Origin: Blastopirellula marina DSM 3645
Lineage (GTDB): Bacteria > Planctomycetota > Planctomycetia > Pirellulales > Pirellulaceae
Assembly: GCF_000153105.1 (NCBI RefSeq)
Contig: NZ_CH672376.1
Coordinates: 3,885,739-3,949,738 of the forward strand
Reading direction: 5' to 3'
DNA length: 64,000 nucleotides
A program made the position numbers and the translations under genes. How positions within the stretch are numbered: position 1 is the stretch's first letter; each line of letters opens with the position of its first letter. Below are positions 35,991 to 43,783 of this stretch, one piece after another. The notes beneath the pieces were generated by a model. The model did no database searches, was not told where the DNA came from, and saw nothing but the letters and a program-made list of their open reading frames with translations.

Positions 35991-37487
35991 TTAGCCCTTC
36001 TTCGACCAATCGCGCCGCTGTCGCGAACTAGGGATCCCCATCTTTTTGCGATACTTCGTGACGGTGCGGCGCGCGACGTTCAGCCCTTCGTTTTTGAGCA
36101 GCGTCACTAGCTCGTCGTCACTGTGGGGCTTCGCTTTGTCTTCGCTGTCGATGATCTCCTGCAGCTTCAGACGGATCGCATCCCAGGTAACTTCGTCCCC
36201 GGCTTCGTTGGTCGTGCCGCCGGCGAAGAATCGTTTGAGCGGAAAGATGCCGCGGGGAGTTTGAATCCATTTGTCATCGACCGCGCGACTGACCGTCGTG
36301 ACGTGCACGCCGACCTTGTCAGCGATCTGCTGCATCTTGAGGGGCTCGATAAACTCGGGCCCCTTCTCGATAAAGTCGTGCTGGTGATCGACAATCGCCT
36401 GGGCGACGCGGGCGAGCGTGTTCTTGCGTTGATTGATCGAGTCGATCAGCCACTGGGCGGCGTTGATCTTTCGCTTGATGAACTCTTTTTCTTCGGCGGT
36501 CGCCGTGGGGTCCATCAAACGTTTGCGATAGTAGTTGCTGATCCGCAGCTGCGGAACTTCGCCATCTTCCGTCTTCACGCCGTATTCGCCGTCGTCCGAA
36601 ATCTCCAACGTCAGGTCAGGCATGACGTTCGGAATGAAATCTTCTTTGTAGGCGGAGCCCGGTTTCGGATTCAGCTTTCGCAGCTCGGACCAGGCGTCCT
36701 GGATCAAGTCGATCGAATAGCCGGTCTTCTTCTGAATCAGCGGCAGACGATTTTCGCAAAGATCTTCCAGGTGATTGCTGATCAGCGTCCGCAGTTCATC
36801 GAAGTAGGGTTGCGAAGGCTCTAGCTGCAGCAGCAAGCATTCACGCAAATCCCGAGCGCCGACGCCGGCAGGCTCCAGCGCTTGCACAATCGCCAACGCT
36901 TCGCGAGCATGCGCGACCAGTTCTTCGCTAGAGTCCGGCGGCAGCAAGTCTTCGAGCGAAGTCGACAAGTAACCGTTGGAGTCAAGCGACGAGATAATTC
37001 GCATCGCCAACTCCAGCAGTTCTGGCTCGATGTTCAATTCGCCCAACTGCGTATCGAGATGATCTTGCAGCGTCTCGACGCGCGACGCGACGTTCGCCAA
37101 CGCGTCATGCTTGCGATTCGCGTCATCCTCCATCTGATTCAGCGAGCGTTGCGGGCGATCGTCAAACGTGTCGGGATATTCGTTGTTGAGTTCCAGCAAC
37201 CGCTCAAAGTCGTCGGCGTTGTCTTTGTTCTCATCAACAACAAATTCTTTTTCCGTATCCGCAAGCGAATCGGGGTCGGATTTCTCGACCTGATCGTCCA
37301 TCCCGTCGGGAACACTGTCCGGCTCGGCCTCTTGGATCTCGAGCAACGGATTTTCGTTCATCTCCTGTTCGATCTTTTCTTGCAGCGCCATGACGGGCAG
37401 CTGCAGGATCTCCATCGACTGGATCATCCTGGGCGCCAGAACTTGCTTCTGGACCAGCTTCTGTTCGAGACCAAGCGAAAGTCGCAT
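35991..37487 (-). CDS. rpoN: RNA polymerase sigma-54 factor
   Basis: 498 residues. Region I is glutamine/leucine-rich (LGLEQKLVQKQVLAPRMIQS, MEILQLPVMALQEKIEQE) and contacts enhancer-binding proteins. Region II is acidic (about 55-115). The core-binding domain follows, then a helix-turn-helix (MQQIADKVGVHVTTVSRAVD, about 375-395) and the diagnostic RpoN box at 472-485 (ARRTVTKYRKKMGI, usual form ARRTVAKYREALGI), which reads the -24 element. It directs transcription from -24/-12 promoters and always needs an ATP-dependent activator. It heads the minus strand run only by position; recR lies 41 bases upstream and could be co-transcribed. Confidence 0.97.
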   Translation of the reverse strand: MRLSLGLEQKLVQKQVLAPRMIQSMEILQLPVMALQEKIEQEMNENPLLEIQEAEPDSVPDGMDDQVEKSDPDSLADTEKEFVVDENKDNADDFERLLELNNEYPDTFDDRPQRSLNQMEDDANRKHDALANVASRVETLQDHLDTQLGELNIEPELLELAMRIISSLDSNGYLSTSLEDLLPPDSSEELVAHAREALAIVQALEPAGVGARDLRECLLLQLEPSQPYFDELRTLISNHLEDLCENRLPLIQKKTGYSIDLIQDAWSELRKLNPKPGSAYKEDFIPNVMPDLTLEISDDGEYGVKTEDGEVPQLRISNYYRKRLMDPTATAEEKEFIKRKINAAQWLIDSINQRKNTLARVAQAIVDHQHDFIEKGPEFIEPLKMQQIADKVGVHVTTVSRAVDDKWIQTPRGIFPLKRFFAGGTTNEAGDEVTWDAIRLKLQEIIDSEDKAKPHSDDELVTLLKNEGLNVARRTVTKYRKKMGIPSSRQRRDWSKKG

Positions 37488-37528
37488 AGGAATTTCTAGG
37501 TTTCAAGTGGATGAATGAACAACGTGAA

Positions 37529-38146
37529 TTATAGCTTTTGGCGACCCGAAAGTGCGTCGGCCAAAATCTCTTTATTCGTAAACTCCAAGACGCTGCCGGA
37601 CGTGATTCCTCGCGCCAGCCGCGTTAACGTTACGGGCAACTCGGCCAATAAGTTCGAGATATGCAGCGCCGTCCCGTCACCTTCGGTGGTGGGGTTGGTC
37701 GCCATGATGATCTCCCGAAACTTGCCGGCTCGGACGCGATCGACCAACGCATCAATCGTCAATTGATCAGGACCGATACCTTCGAGCGGTGCGATGCGTC
37801 CCAGCAGTACGTGATACAAGCCGGGGAACATGCCGGACTGCTCCAGCGCCATCAAATCACGCGGCTGTTCGACAATGCAAAGCAGCGTTTGATCGCGGCG
37901 CGTATCCTGGCAAACCGTGCAAAGCTCGGACTCGGCCAAGTTGAAACATTGCGAGCAATAGCGGACGTTCTGCTTTACCGTGCGAATCGAATCGGCCAGC
38001 GCCAGCGCTTCCGACTCGTGTACGCGCAGAATGTGGTACGCGAGCCGTTCGGCGCTTTTGCGACCGATGCCGGGCAGCTTGGCGAATTCATCCACCAAAC
38101 GCGTTACTGAATCTGTCGTTTGAACCATCACAGGGCGTCCGTTCAC
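37529..38146 (-). CDS. recR: Recombination mediator RecR
   Basis: 205 residues, the normal size. An N-terminal helix-hairpin-helix ([20 protein letters not shown]), a C4 zinc finger ([16 protein letters not shown]) and a Toprim domain ([39 protein letters not shown]) are all present, plus the C-terminal Walker-B-like region. It loads RecA on gapped DNA with RecF/RecO. It lies 14 bases downstream of the ybaB-like gene in the widespread dnaX-ybaB-recR order. Confidence 0.97.
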   Translation of the reverse strand: MNGRPVMVQTTDSVTRLVDEFAKLPGIGRKSAERLAYHILRVHESEALALADSIRTVKQNVRYCSQCFNLAESELCTVCQDTRRDQTLLCIVEQPRDLMALEQSGMFPGLYHVLLGRIAPLEGIGPDQLTIDALVDRVRAGKFREIIMATNPTTEGDGTALHISNLLAELPVTLTRLARGITSGSVLEFTNKEILADALSGRQKL

Positions 38147-38160
38147 CTAGGCGAAAATTA

Positions 38161-38523
38161 CTACTTACCGCCCCCGGTCATCTGAGCCAGCGCGTCGTCC
38201 AAGCCCGGCACATTCATGCCGCTCGTCAGGGACTGCATCATCTCGGCGTGCAACTGCTTCGCCTTGGCGCTGGCTTGATTCACCGCGGCGGGAACCAAGT
38301 CTTCAATGATCTCGCGTTCGCCACGAGCGACAAGATCGGGATCGATGCGGAGCGAAAGCATTTCGCCGGTTCCGGTCATTTCGACCTCGACCATGCCGCC
38401 GCCAGCAGATCCGGTAACTCGTTTTGTCCGCAGCTCTTCCTGCAAACCTTGCATCTTGCCCCCCATCTCTTGGGCCTGACGCACCATATTGACCATACCG
38501 CCGAGATTGCCGAGATTGAACAC
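38161..38523 (-). CDS. YbaB/EbfC family nucleoid-associated protein
   Basis: 120 residues. FNLGNLGGMVNMVRQAQEMG and KMQGLQEELRTKRVTGSAGG match the helical and beta parts of the YbaB fold; VEVEMTGTGEMLSLRIDPDL and LVPAAVNQASAKAKQLHAEM complete it. The dimer binds DNA with little sequence preference. It lies between dnaX (48 bases) and recR, the order kept in many bacteria. Confidence 0.95.
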   Translation of the reverse strand: MFNLGNLGGMVNMVRQAQEMGGKMQGLQEELRTKRVTGSAGGGMVEVEMTGTGEMLSLRIDPDLVARGEREIIEDLVPAAVNQASAKAKQLHAEMMQSLTSGMNVPGLDDALAQMTGGGK

Positions 38524-38571
38524 CGTGTTTCTCCTTGATTGGTGAGAGAACAGCAGAGCTCAGATAGGCGG

Positions 38572-40428
38572 CTAAGATCCTCCCGACTCGGGCGCTCGGA
38601 CGCTGGTGACTTCCGCGCCGAACATCTCAATCGCCTGCTGAACCAACTGGTTCTGCTGTACCTTTCGAATCATTTGGCCCGAGGAGGGCGCACTTCGTTT
38701 CGGCGGTTCTTGCGTCTTAGCCGCTGGAACGTCATTTAAGACTTTAAACTCCAGCGTCACCGGATTGCCGACCGCTTCGGTCAACATTCCTTCCAAGCGG
38801 GTTTTGGCCGCTGGTCGTCGCAAGAACTCGACCTGCGAATTATACGCTGCGGAAAATGAAACGACCAGTCGGTTTGGTCCAGAAGTTGCTACCGTTTTGT
38901 AAGGGCGAGCATACTCCCCTACTAGATCCGACATATCTGTCAGAATTCCTTCCCAGATATTTTTCGCAGTCGAATCGGTCAACTTAATCCCATTCGTCCG
39001 CGGCGGCTCGCTCAATCCTAGTTCAGGATCCGGCTCTTCGACATAACTTGTTACCTCAGAAGGACTAGCCTGCCTGACAGGGCCAGAAGACGCCGGATCC
39101 GAGCTGTTCACGCGTGATTCCGTCCGCTCAGCCGCGACGTCGGTCTGGACCGTGGACATCGCTTGTGGTGCGGCCTGCGGCGGAAGTTGCGGTGCTGCTG
39201 ACGGCTGCGGCGCCGCCGCGATTTGAATGGCCGGCCGAGCCGGCAACGGCTTTCCCGAGCGGATCGTCTCCACCAGGTCGGCGACACTTTGTAAGTCCTC
39301 AAGCTGGCAAACGCGCACCAGCGCCATCTCGGCCAAGATCCGCGCGTGGGCCGAGCGCTGCATGCGGACGAGCGCATCATCCAAGATCTGCACCGCGGCC
39401 ATCACGTTGGCCAGTCCGTAGCTTTTGGCGACAGCTTCAATTTTCTCGGCGTCGGTCGGCAGGACAGTTTGCAAGAGCGTCGGACCGGCGCCCACCGCGA
39501 GCGTCATCATGTCGCGGAAGAAGCCGAGCAACTGTTCAATCAATTGACCTGGATCGATCCCGCGAGTCAGCGCTTGATCAAAATACGCCAGCACCGCCGC
39601 CGCATCGCGTGCGGCCAGCGCCGTCATGATCACCGCGATCTGCTCGCTGCCGGCGGCGCCCAACATTTGATTGACGTCAGCGACGGTGATCTCGCGGCCG
39701 CCAAAGGCCAACAGTTGCTCCAGCAGCGATTGACTATCGCGCATCGACCCGTTCGCTTTGCGAGCGAGCAAGCGCAGCGCTTCCGGCTCGGCGGTGACCC
39801 CTTCGTTCTCGACGATATAGGCCAACCGCGTGACGATCTCGTCCATTCGAATCCCGCCGAAGTCAAATCGCTGGCAGCGCGATAGGACGGTGATCGGGAT
39901 CTTTTCGGGATCGGTCGTGCAAAAGATGAACTTCACATGCTCCGGCGGTTCTTCCAAGGTCTTCAACAGCGCGTTGAAGGCCTCTTTGGTGAACATGTGG
40001 ACTTCGTCGATGATATAGATCTTGAACCGGGCGCGGCTCGGGCGAATGTTGACGTTCGACCGTAATTGGCGAATCTCTTCGATGCCGCGATTGCTGGCGC
40101 CGTCGATCTCCAATACGTCGACATCTTCCCCGACCGTCACGCTGCGGCAAATGTCGCATTCGTTACAGGGAGTCGCCGACGGCCCCCGCTGACAATTCAG
40201 CGCCTTCGCCAAAATCCGGGCCGATGAAGTCTTGCCGACTCCGCGAGCGCCGGTAAACAGGTAAGCATGGCCTACCCGGCCGCGCTCGATCGCGTTTTTC
40301 AGCGCTTGGGCGACTTGGCTTTGACCGACCAGCTCTTCAAAAGATTGCGGGCGATAACGGCGCGCGACGACCACATATTGATCGTTGGCGTGCGATGGCT
40401 CGACGTGTTCGATTCCTTCTTCCGTCAT
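38572..40428 (-). CDS. dnaX: DNA polymerase III subunits gamma/tau
   Basis: 618 residues. The AAA+ clamp-loader core holds Walker A TGARGVGKTSSARILAKALN (about 58-77), the zinc module CNECDICRSV, Walker B YIIDEVHMF and the sensor/SRC region FCTTDPEKIPITVLSRCQRF. Domain III follows to about 370. From about 390 a Pro/Ala/Gln-rich linker leads to a C-terminal domain of about 110 residues that may bind the polymerase alpha subunit or DnaB, as in tau. I see no obvious slippery A-run for making a short gamma form. The first gene of dnaX-ybaB-recR; the ffs RNA gene lies upstream on the same strand. Confidence 0.96.
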   Translation of the reverse strand: MTEEGIEHVEPSHANDQYVVVARRYRPQSFEELVGQSQVAQALKNAIERGRVGHAYLFTGARGVGKTSSARILAKALNCQRGPSATPCNECDICRSVTVGEDVDVLEIDGASNRGIEEIRQLRSNVNIRPSRARFKIYIIDEVHMFTKEAFNALLKTLEEPPEHVKFIFCTTDPEKIPITVLSRCQRFDFGGIRMDEIVTRLAYIVENEGVTAEPEALRLLARKANGSMRDSQSLLEQLLAFGGREITVADVNQMLGAAGSEQIAVIMTALAARDAAAVLAYFDQALTRGIDPGQLIEQLLGFFRDMMTLAVGAGPTLLQTVLPTDAEKIEAVAKSYGLANVMAAVQILDDALVRMQRSAHARILAEMALVRVCQLEDLQSVADLVETIRSGKPLPARPAIQIAAAPQPSAAPQLPPQAAPQAMSTVQTDVAAERTESRVNSSDPASSGPVRQASPSEVTSYVEEPDPELGLSEPPRTNGIKLTDSTAKNIWEGILTDMSDLVGEYARPYKTVATSGPNRLVVSFSAAYNSQVEFLRRPAAKTRLEGMLTEAVGNPVTLEFKVLNDVPAAKTQEPPKRSAPSSGQMIRKVQQNQLVQQAIEMFGAEVTSVRAPESGGS

Positions 40429-40482
40429 CGTTTAGCGGCCGGCTTGAGAGGGGGAATTTCGGTCTGCCGCCAAATCCACCAT

Positions 40483-40639
40483 GGCCCGAGGCGCGAGCTT
40501 TGAAGTTGCGCACTGGGACGATTTGTCAGGGCATTTCCCATCGTAGCCCGAGGCGCGAGCCGAGGGAATGTGGTCGGCGACTTCGAATCCGCTTCAAAGT
40601 GCTTAATCCGTTTCCCTCGGCTCGCGCCTCAGGCCACGG
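40483..40639. repeat. REP-like palindromic element cluster upstream of dnaX
   Basis: Three copies of one family: a partial copy 40483-40497 (GGCCCGAGGCGCGAG), a full copy 40542-40573 (CGTAGCCCGAGGCGCGAGCC, then GAGGGAATGTGG), and an inverted copy 40611-40639 (TTTCCCTCGGCTCGCGCCTC, then AGGCCACGG). The last two can pair over about 25 bases around a 37-base loop, between the SRP RNA and dnaX. Related copies occur at 48.6-49.0 and 60.8-60.9 kb. Confidence 0.7.
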
Positions 40640-40696
40640 TGACAGCCAACCAGGGTGCATCAGATCACTGGCGCTGACTTCATGTCTCCGATTGTA

Positions 40697-40800
40697 CTGT
40701 CGAGGAGAGACCCCCGCACCAGAGTACCCCGGGTATGGCTGCTCCAGTTAAGGCCTGACCAGGTTGCCGGTTCCCCTCTGCGAGGGTCACTCTTCGACAG
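40697..40800 (-). ncRNA. ffs: Small signal recognition particle RNA (4.5S type)
   Basis: On the minus strand the 104-base stretch begins CTGTCGAAGAGTGACC and ends TCTCTCCTCGACAG, so its ends pair (CTGTCGA/TCGACAG). The centre reads CCTGGTCAGGCC, a short loop, then GGAGCAGCC, the symmetric and asymmetric internal loops of SRP RNA domain IV (usual GGTCAGG and AGCAGCC) that bind Ffh. The apical loop is unusual: where most bacteria have GGAA closed by Watson-Crick pairs, this has CCTTAACTGG. Its position directly upstream of dnaX on the same strand is the common bacterial arrangement. It escapes an ORF-based view. Confidence 0.88.
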
Positions 40801-40816
40801 TTGAGTGGAACGAATC

Positions 40817-40845
40817 AGCTTAAAGACTCTTTCCCCCCGAGTCAA
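40817..40845 (-). promoter_or_regulatory. Possible promoter of the SRP RNA gene
   Basis: Minus-strand TTGACT (40845-40840), 17-base spacer, TAAGCT (40822-40817). The predicted start would lie some 10 bases before the mature RNA, consistent with 5' processing. The -10 box is weak. Confidence 0.4.
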
Positions 40846-41092
40846 AGGGGTAGACGAACGAATCGCCGTAATCCGCCCCAGGCGACTGGGTGGCCCGCCT
40901 AGTCTGTCCAAGCCCGGCCGGCTTGCGTCAGCAACCAGTTGCCCGCACCATCCGGCGGCAAACTTCGGCCACTTTCAGGCTTCGCGGAAAGAAGCGGGGG
41001 GGCGGGTCAATGATGTTCGGCAGCGCGCGCCCTGCTTAAGAACTTCCGATCTCACCCAGCAAACGGCGGCCGAACGAAAAATCGCCCCAGGG
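40846..41092. other. Intergenic DNA without recognisable genes
   Basis: Between the SRP RNA promoter and the HTH-SnoaL gene, GC-rich. Nothing beyond short meaningless frames was seen; the 207 bases 40429-40639 plus this stretch make up the rest of the dnaX upstream region. Confidence 0.4.
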
Positions 41093-41764
41093 TTAAGTCA
41101 GCTTTGCAATTAAGTCCTGCACATCCCAATGGTCGCGGACCTCGATGATTTTGTTCCCCTGGAACGCCGCCATCGAGCTCCCGCGAATGCTGATGGTCCG
41201 TCCCGTGGGAGGGATGCCAAAGAAGGAGCCGGAATGCGTTTTGGTGACGTGCCAATAGGCGATCACCGTATTCTCCTGAGTGAACAAACTCTCGACTTCA
41301 ATCTGAAGGGGATCAAATCCGGCCAAAACAGCGGCGACTCGCTGCGTGATTACCTCACTCCCCTGCAACACTTGGCCTTCCGCGATCAGGCTAACGTCGG
41401 GATGGAACACTTCAGCGACGTAGTCGACGTTTCTTTGGTTGTACGCCTGCTCAAACCAATTCCTCACGATCGTTTCTCGTTCGGGCTCAGGCTGCATGCT
41501 CAACGTCTGAAAGCTAATGTCGGGCTCCAAAGAACTCGTCCCAACGCGAGAAAGCATCAATCTATAGTAGGAAATAAAGTCGTTGAGAGTTTGATAGTTA
41601 ACGGGGCCGCCGTTTTCGAGCTTGCGAACAAGTCTATCGGTGTAGCCTGTCGCCGCCGCAACCGCCTCTTGGGTTAAACCCAACTGCAAACGAACCGCCT
41701 TCAAGCGGGCTCCGTCCACATGAATGCTTCGCCGCGGCGTAGTTCCATTGCTTGACGAAGACAT
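41093..41764 (-). CDS. Helix-turn-helix protein with C-terminal SnoaL/NTF2-like domain
   Basis: 223 residues. Residues about 17-70 are an XRE-type HTH (LKAVRLQLGLTQEAVAAATG, YTDRLVRKLENGGPVNYQTL). Residues about 95-223 are a SnoaL-like cone domain (IVRNWFEQAYNQRNVDYVAE, VFHPDVSLIAEGQVLQGSEV, GIPPTGRTISIRGSSMAAFQ, KIIEVRDHWDVQDLIAKL). SnoaL domains bind small hydrophobic molecules or catalyse isomerisation; coupled to HTH they could sense a ligand. It stands alone on the minus strand; its targets and ligand are unknown. The GIPPTGR..I..S motif is typical of ester cyclases (SnoaL). Confidence 0.82.
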   Translation of the reverse strand: MSSSSNGTTPRRSIHVDGARLKAVRLQLGLTQEAVAAATGYTDRLVRKLENGGPVNYQTLNDFISYYRLMLSRVGTSSLEPDISFQTLSMQPEPERETIVRNWFEQAYNQRNVDYVAEVFHPDVSLIAEGQVLQGSEVITQRVAAVLAGFDPLQIEVESLFTQENTVIAYWHVTKTHSGSFFGIPPTGRTISIRGSSMAAFQGNKIIEVRDHWDVQDLIAKLT

Positions 41765-42233
41765 GCGGATGCCCCCGGGGCTGGGTAAGAATCGGTTAAT
41801 CTCTGGTTTAGCGCTGTAGGATAATCAGTTTACAAGCGGCGCCTCCGTCTGTCATCTGTTTCTAGTAGGGCCGATGGCGATGGTGCTGCATCGCGTTCCG
41901 CAGCGACGAATTCGCCGAATAAACGCCGCTCCGCTGTCCTTACTGATCGCAGAACATTCGCCGTGGCCGCTGAACAAGCATCTTGCCGCAGGCACGTTCA
42001 GATAAATTGGCCCTTCTTAGCGCGGCACTTGAACCGATGAAAAGGCGCGCGATTTGCACCATTCAGTCGACCTGTGCTGGTATAATTGGCTTGCTTTTCC
42101 AGAAGACCGTCACGTCGTCAGCGTCGCGGGAGAGCAAACTAGGCGAAGGCGATCCACGCCGGCCCGCGCCGCAGCCGGCTGTAACGCTACAGCTGGGTAA
42201 GAAATGCTGTCACGTCTGGACAGGTAGCGCCAC
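41765..42233. other. Divergent intergenic region between HTH-SnoaL and FocA-like genes
   Basis: 469 bases. It contains the extended -10 promoter at 42078-42086 and a small hairpin GCTGTAACGCTACAGC at 42178-42193, which would lie in the 5' UTR of the transporter mRNA. No coding sequence was recognised. Confidence 0.5.
42078..42086 (+). promoter_or_regulatory. Extended -10 promoter element (TGGTATAAT)
   Basis: TGnTATAAT, a perfect extended -10 box, lies about 148 bases upstream of the transporter start. No good -35 at 17 bases, which extended -10 promoters can do without. Confidence 0.5.
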
Positions 42234-43094
42234 TTGAACACCGATTTGCCCAGCGAAGAGCCGAAAAAGTCTCCCAATCAGATCCTCCGCGAAGAACTCC
42301 ACGAGGGGATGGAGGCGCTGTCTCGTTCTTCGACTCGCTTGTTCCTTTCGTCGATCTCGGCGGGTCTCGATCTTGGATTCAGTTTTTTCTTGATCGCTGT
42401 CGTCCGCACCTTGGCCGCCGACCAAGTATCACCTCCGGTCGTCGAGCTTTGGACTGCGCTCGTTTACCCGCTCGGATTTATCCTGGTGGTGATGGGACGT
42501 TCCGAGTTATTTACCGAGCAGACAACCCTGGCGATTCTTCCGCTGCTGTCTGGTCAAGCGACATGGAAGATGGTGATGCGACTGTGGGGCATCGTGTATA
42601 TCGCCAACCTATTGGGCGCCGCCATCTTCGCCGGCATTGTCGTCTTGGTCGGTCCCAATCTGCATGTGATCGACCCGCAGGTCTTTGAAGAGATCGCCGA
42701 GAAAATCGTAAGCTACGACTGGTGGGTCATCCTGCTAAGCGCCACGTTGGCCGGCTGGCTTATGGGGCTTTTGTCGTGGCTCGTCGTCGCCGGCCGCGAC
42801 ACCATCAGTCAAATTGTGATCGTATTTTTGATTACGGCGACGATCGGTCTCGGGCACTTACATCACTCGATTGTGGGCACAGTCGAAGTCTTAGCCGGCA
42901 TTTTTCAGGGAGACCGAACGACATTCGCCGACTTCGCCCACTTCCTGCTATGGACAACGCTTGGCAACGCATTCGGCGGCGGTTTTTTCGTCGCAGTCCT
43001 CAAATTTGGCCACGCCCGAAAAAGCCGTCATGACGGCTCGATCGATGAGGACGGAAACGTCGCGCTGCACGAGACCGACAAAAACGACCAGTAA
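42234..43094 (+). CDS. Formate/nitrite transporter family protein (YfdC/FocA-like)
   Basis: 286 residues from a TTG start (an in-frame TAG lies 7 bases upstream, so no earlier start is possible; the next ATG would lose part of the fold). Six membrane segments are visible from about residue 36 (RLFLSSISAGLDLGFSFFLI; WTALVYPLGFILVVMGRSEL; YIANLLGAAIFAGIVVLVG; WWVILLSATLAGWLMGLLSW; IVIVFLITATIGLGHLHHSI; FAHFLLWTTLGNAFGGGFFV). GFILVVMGRSELFTEQT and GNAFGGGFFVAVLK correspond to the pore motifs of the FNT family. The substrate (formate, nitrite or another small anion) is not determinable here. The CRISPR array starts 77 bases after the stop. Confidence 0.88.
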   Translation: MNTDLPSEEPKKSPNQILREELHEGMEALSRSSTRLFLSSISAGLDLGFSFFLIAVVRTLAADQVSPPVVELWTALVYPLGFILVVMGRSELFTEQTTLAILPLLSGQATWKMVMRLWGIVYIANLLGAAIFAGIVVLVGPNLHVIDPQVFEEIAEKIVSYDWWVILLSATLAGWLMGLLSWLVVAGRDTISQIVIVFLITATIGLGHLHHSIVGTVEVLAGIFQGDRTTFADFAHFLLWTTLGNAFGGGFFVAVLKFGHARKSRHDGSIDEDGNVALHETDKNDQ

Positions 43095-43171
43095 GACCAG
43101 CCGAGCCTAGGCGGCGTCGCCATGCCGGCCCTTGCATCGGTTTGAATTCGGTCGACCAGAACAGCGCAGAG

Positions 43172-43405
43172 GTTGCGGATTGGTCCCAAGCAGGAATCAG
43201 ATACACTCCGTGAAGATGAAGACATCGGATCGGCATGGTTGCGGATTGGTCCCAAGCAGGAATCAGATACACTACCAATGGCGTCGGACCCCGAAGAGAT
43301 TGAGTTGCGGATTGGTCCCAAGCAGGAATCAGATACACTAAAAAGGCGATCCGCCCATCCATGTTCGTAGTTGCGGATTGGTCCCAAGCAGGAATCAGAT
43401 ACACT
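43172..43405 (+). CRISPR. Type II-C CRISPR array: four 36-bp repeats, three 30-bp spacers
   Basis: Four identical repeats (43172-43207, 43238-43273, 43304-43339, 43370-43405) begin GTTGCGGATTGGTCCC and end AAGCAGGAATCAGATACACT. Spacers are 43208-43237, 43274-43303 and 43340-43369, each 30 bases. The tracrRNA anti-repeat at 48037-48073 is complementary to the plus-strand repeat, so crRNA is transcribed on the plus strand, towards and opposite to cas2-cas1-cas9, as in Neisseria-type II-C loci. Each repeat ends TACACT with TTGGTC 16 bases upstream, so it may carry its own promoter. All repeats being identical gives no hint which end is older. I found no match of the spacers inside the window by eye. 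Confidence 0.98.
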
Positions 43406-43453
43406 CCCTTCTTGCTAAGTACCTGTCGCACAATGAATTACGTTCGTAATTGA
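43406..43453. other. AT-rich spacer between array and cas2 with small hairpin
   Basis: 48 bases between repeat 4 and the cas2 stop. AATTACGTTCGTAATT (about 43436-43451) is a perfect short hairpin and may end transcription of the cas operon (from the right) or of the array (from the left), although no U-run follows on either strand. Confidence 0.4.
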
Positions 43454-43783
43454 TTAAAATAATTCGAGCTGATTGGGCATTTGCGGATGACATTCGCGTA
43501 GTTTTCCCAGCATAAATTCCATGCGTTCGAATTGTTTGTCAGTAATGGATAGCACCGCTACTTCTCCTTCCGGCGGCAGGAAGGCCCGAATTCGTCGCCG
43601 ATGAACTTCGGCGCTTTCCTTGGATGCACAGGGGCGAAGATAGATCGAGTATTGCAACCGATGAAAACCGTTCTCCAGGAGACCTTTTCGGAAGAGCGCA
43701 TAATCTTTCCTTGCCTTTTTCGTATCGGTCGGCAGGTCAAACATCGCCAAAAGCCACATTGCGCGGTACCCGTTTATTCGCAT
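43454..43783 (-). CDS. cas2: CRISPR-associated endonuclease Cas2
   Basis: I take the ATG at 43783 (109 residues, MRINGYRAMWLLAMFDLPTD); the frame extends 14 codons upstream into cas1 but without similarity. The ferredoxin-like fold starts at WLLAMFDLPTDTKKARKDY with the metal-binding aspartate D16; GFHRLQYSIYLRPC and EGEVAVLSITDKQFERMEFM complete it. With Cas1 it captures and inserts new spacers. It overlaps the cas1 end by 10 bases and is the last gene of cas9-cas1-cas2. Confidence 0.95.
   Translation of the reverse strand: MRINGYRAMWLLAMFDLPTDTKKARKDYALFRKGLLENGFHRLQYSIYLRPCASKESAEVHRRRIRAFLPPEGEVAVLSITDKQFERMEFMLGKLRECHPQMPNQLELF

Noticed and set aside
40660-40911. A small minus-strand frame between dnaX and the HTH-SnoaL gene
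   Set aside because: It covers the SRP RNA gene, whose structure explains the sequence better.
43095-43171. A CRISPR leader on the 5' side of the array
   Set aside because: The stretch is GC-rich with no promoter and no AT-rich tract; the repeats themselves may supply promoters.
43000-43431. A minus-strand frame with fourfold repeated VYLIPAWDQSAT peptide
   Set aside because: It is the CRISPR array read as protein; repeat plus spacer is 66 bases, a multiple of three, so the frame stays open.
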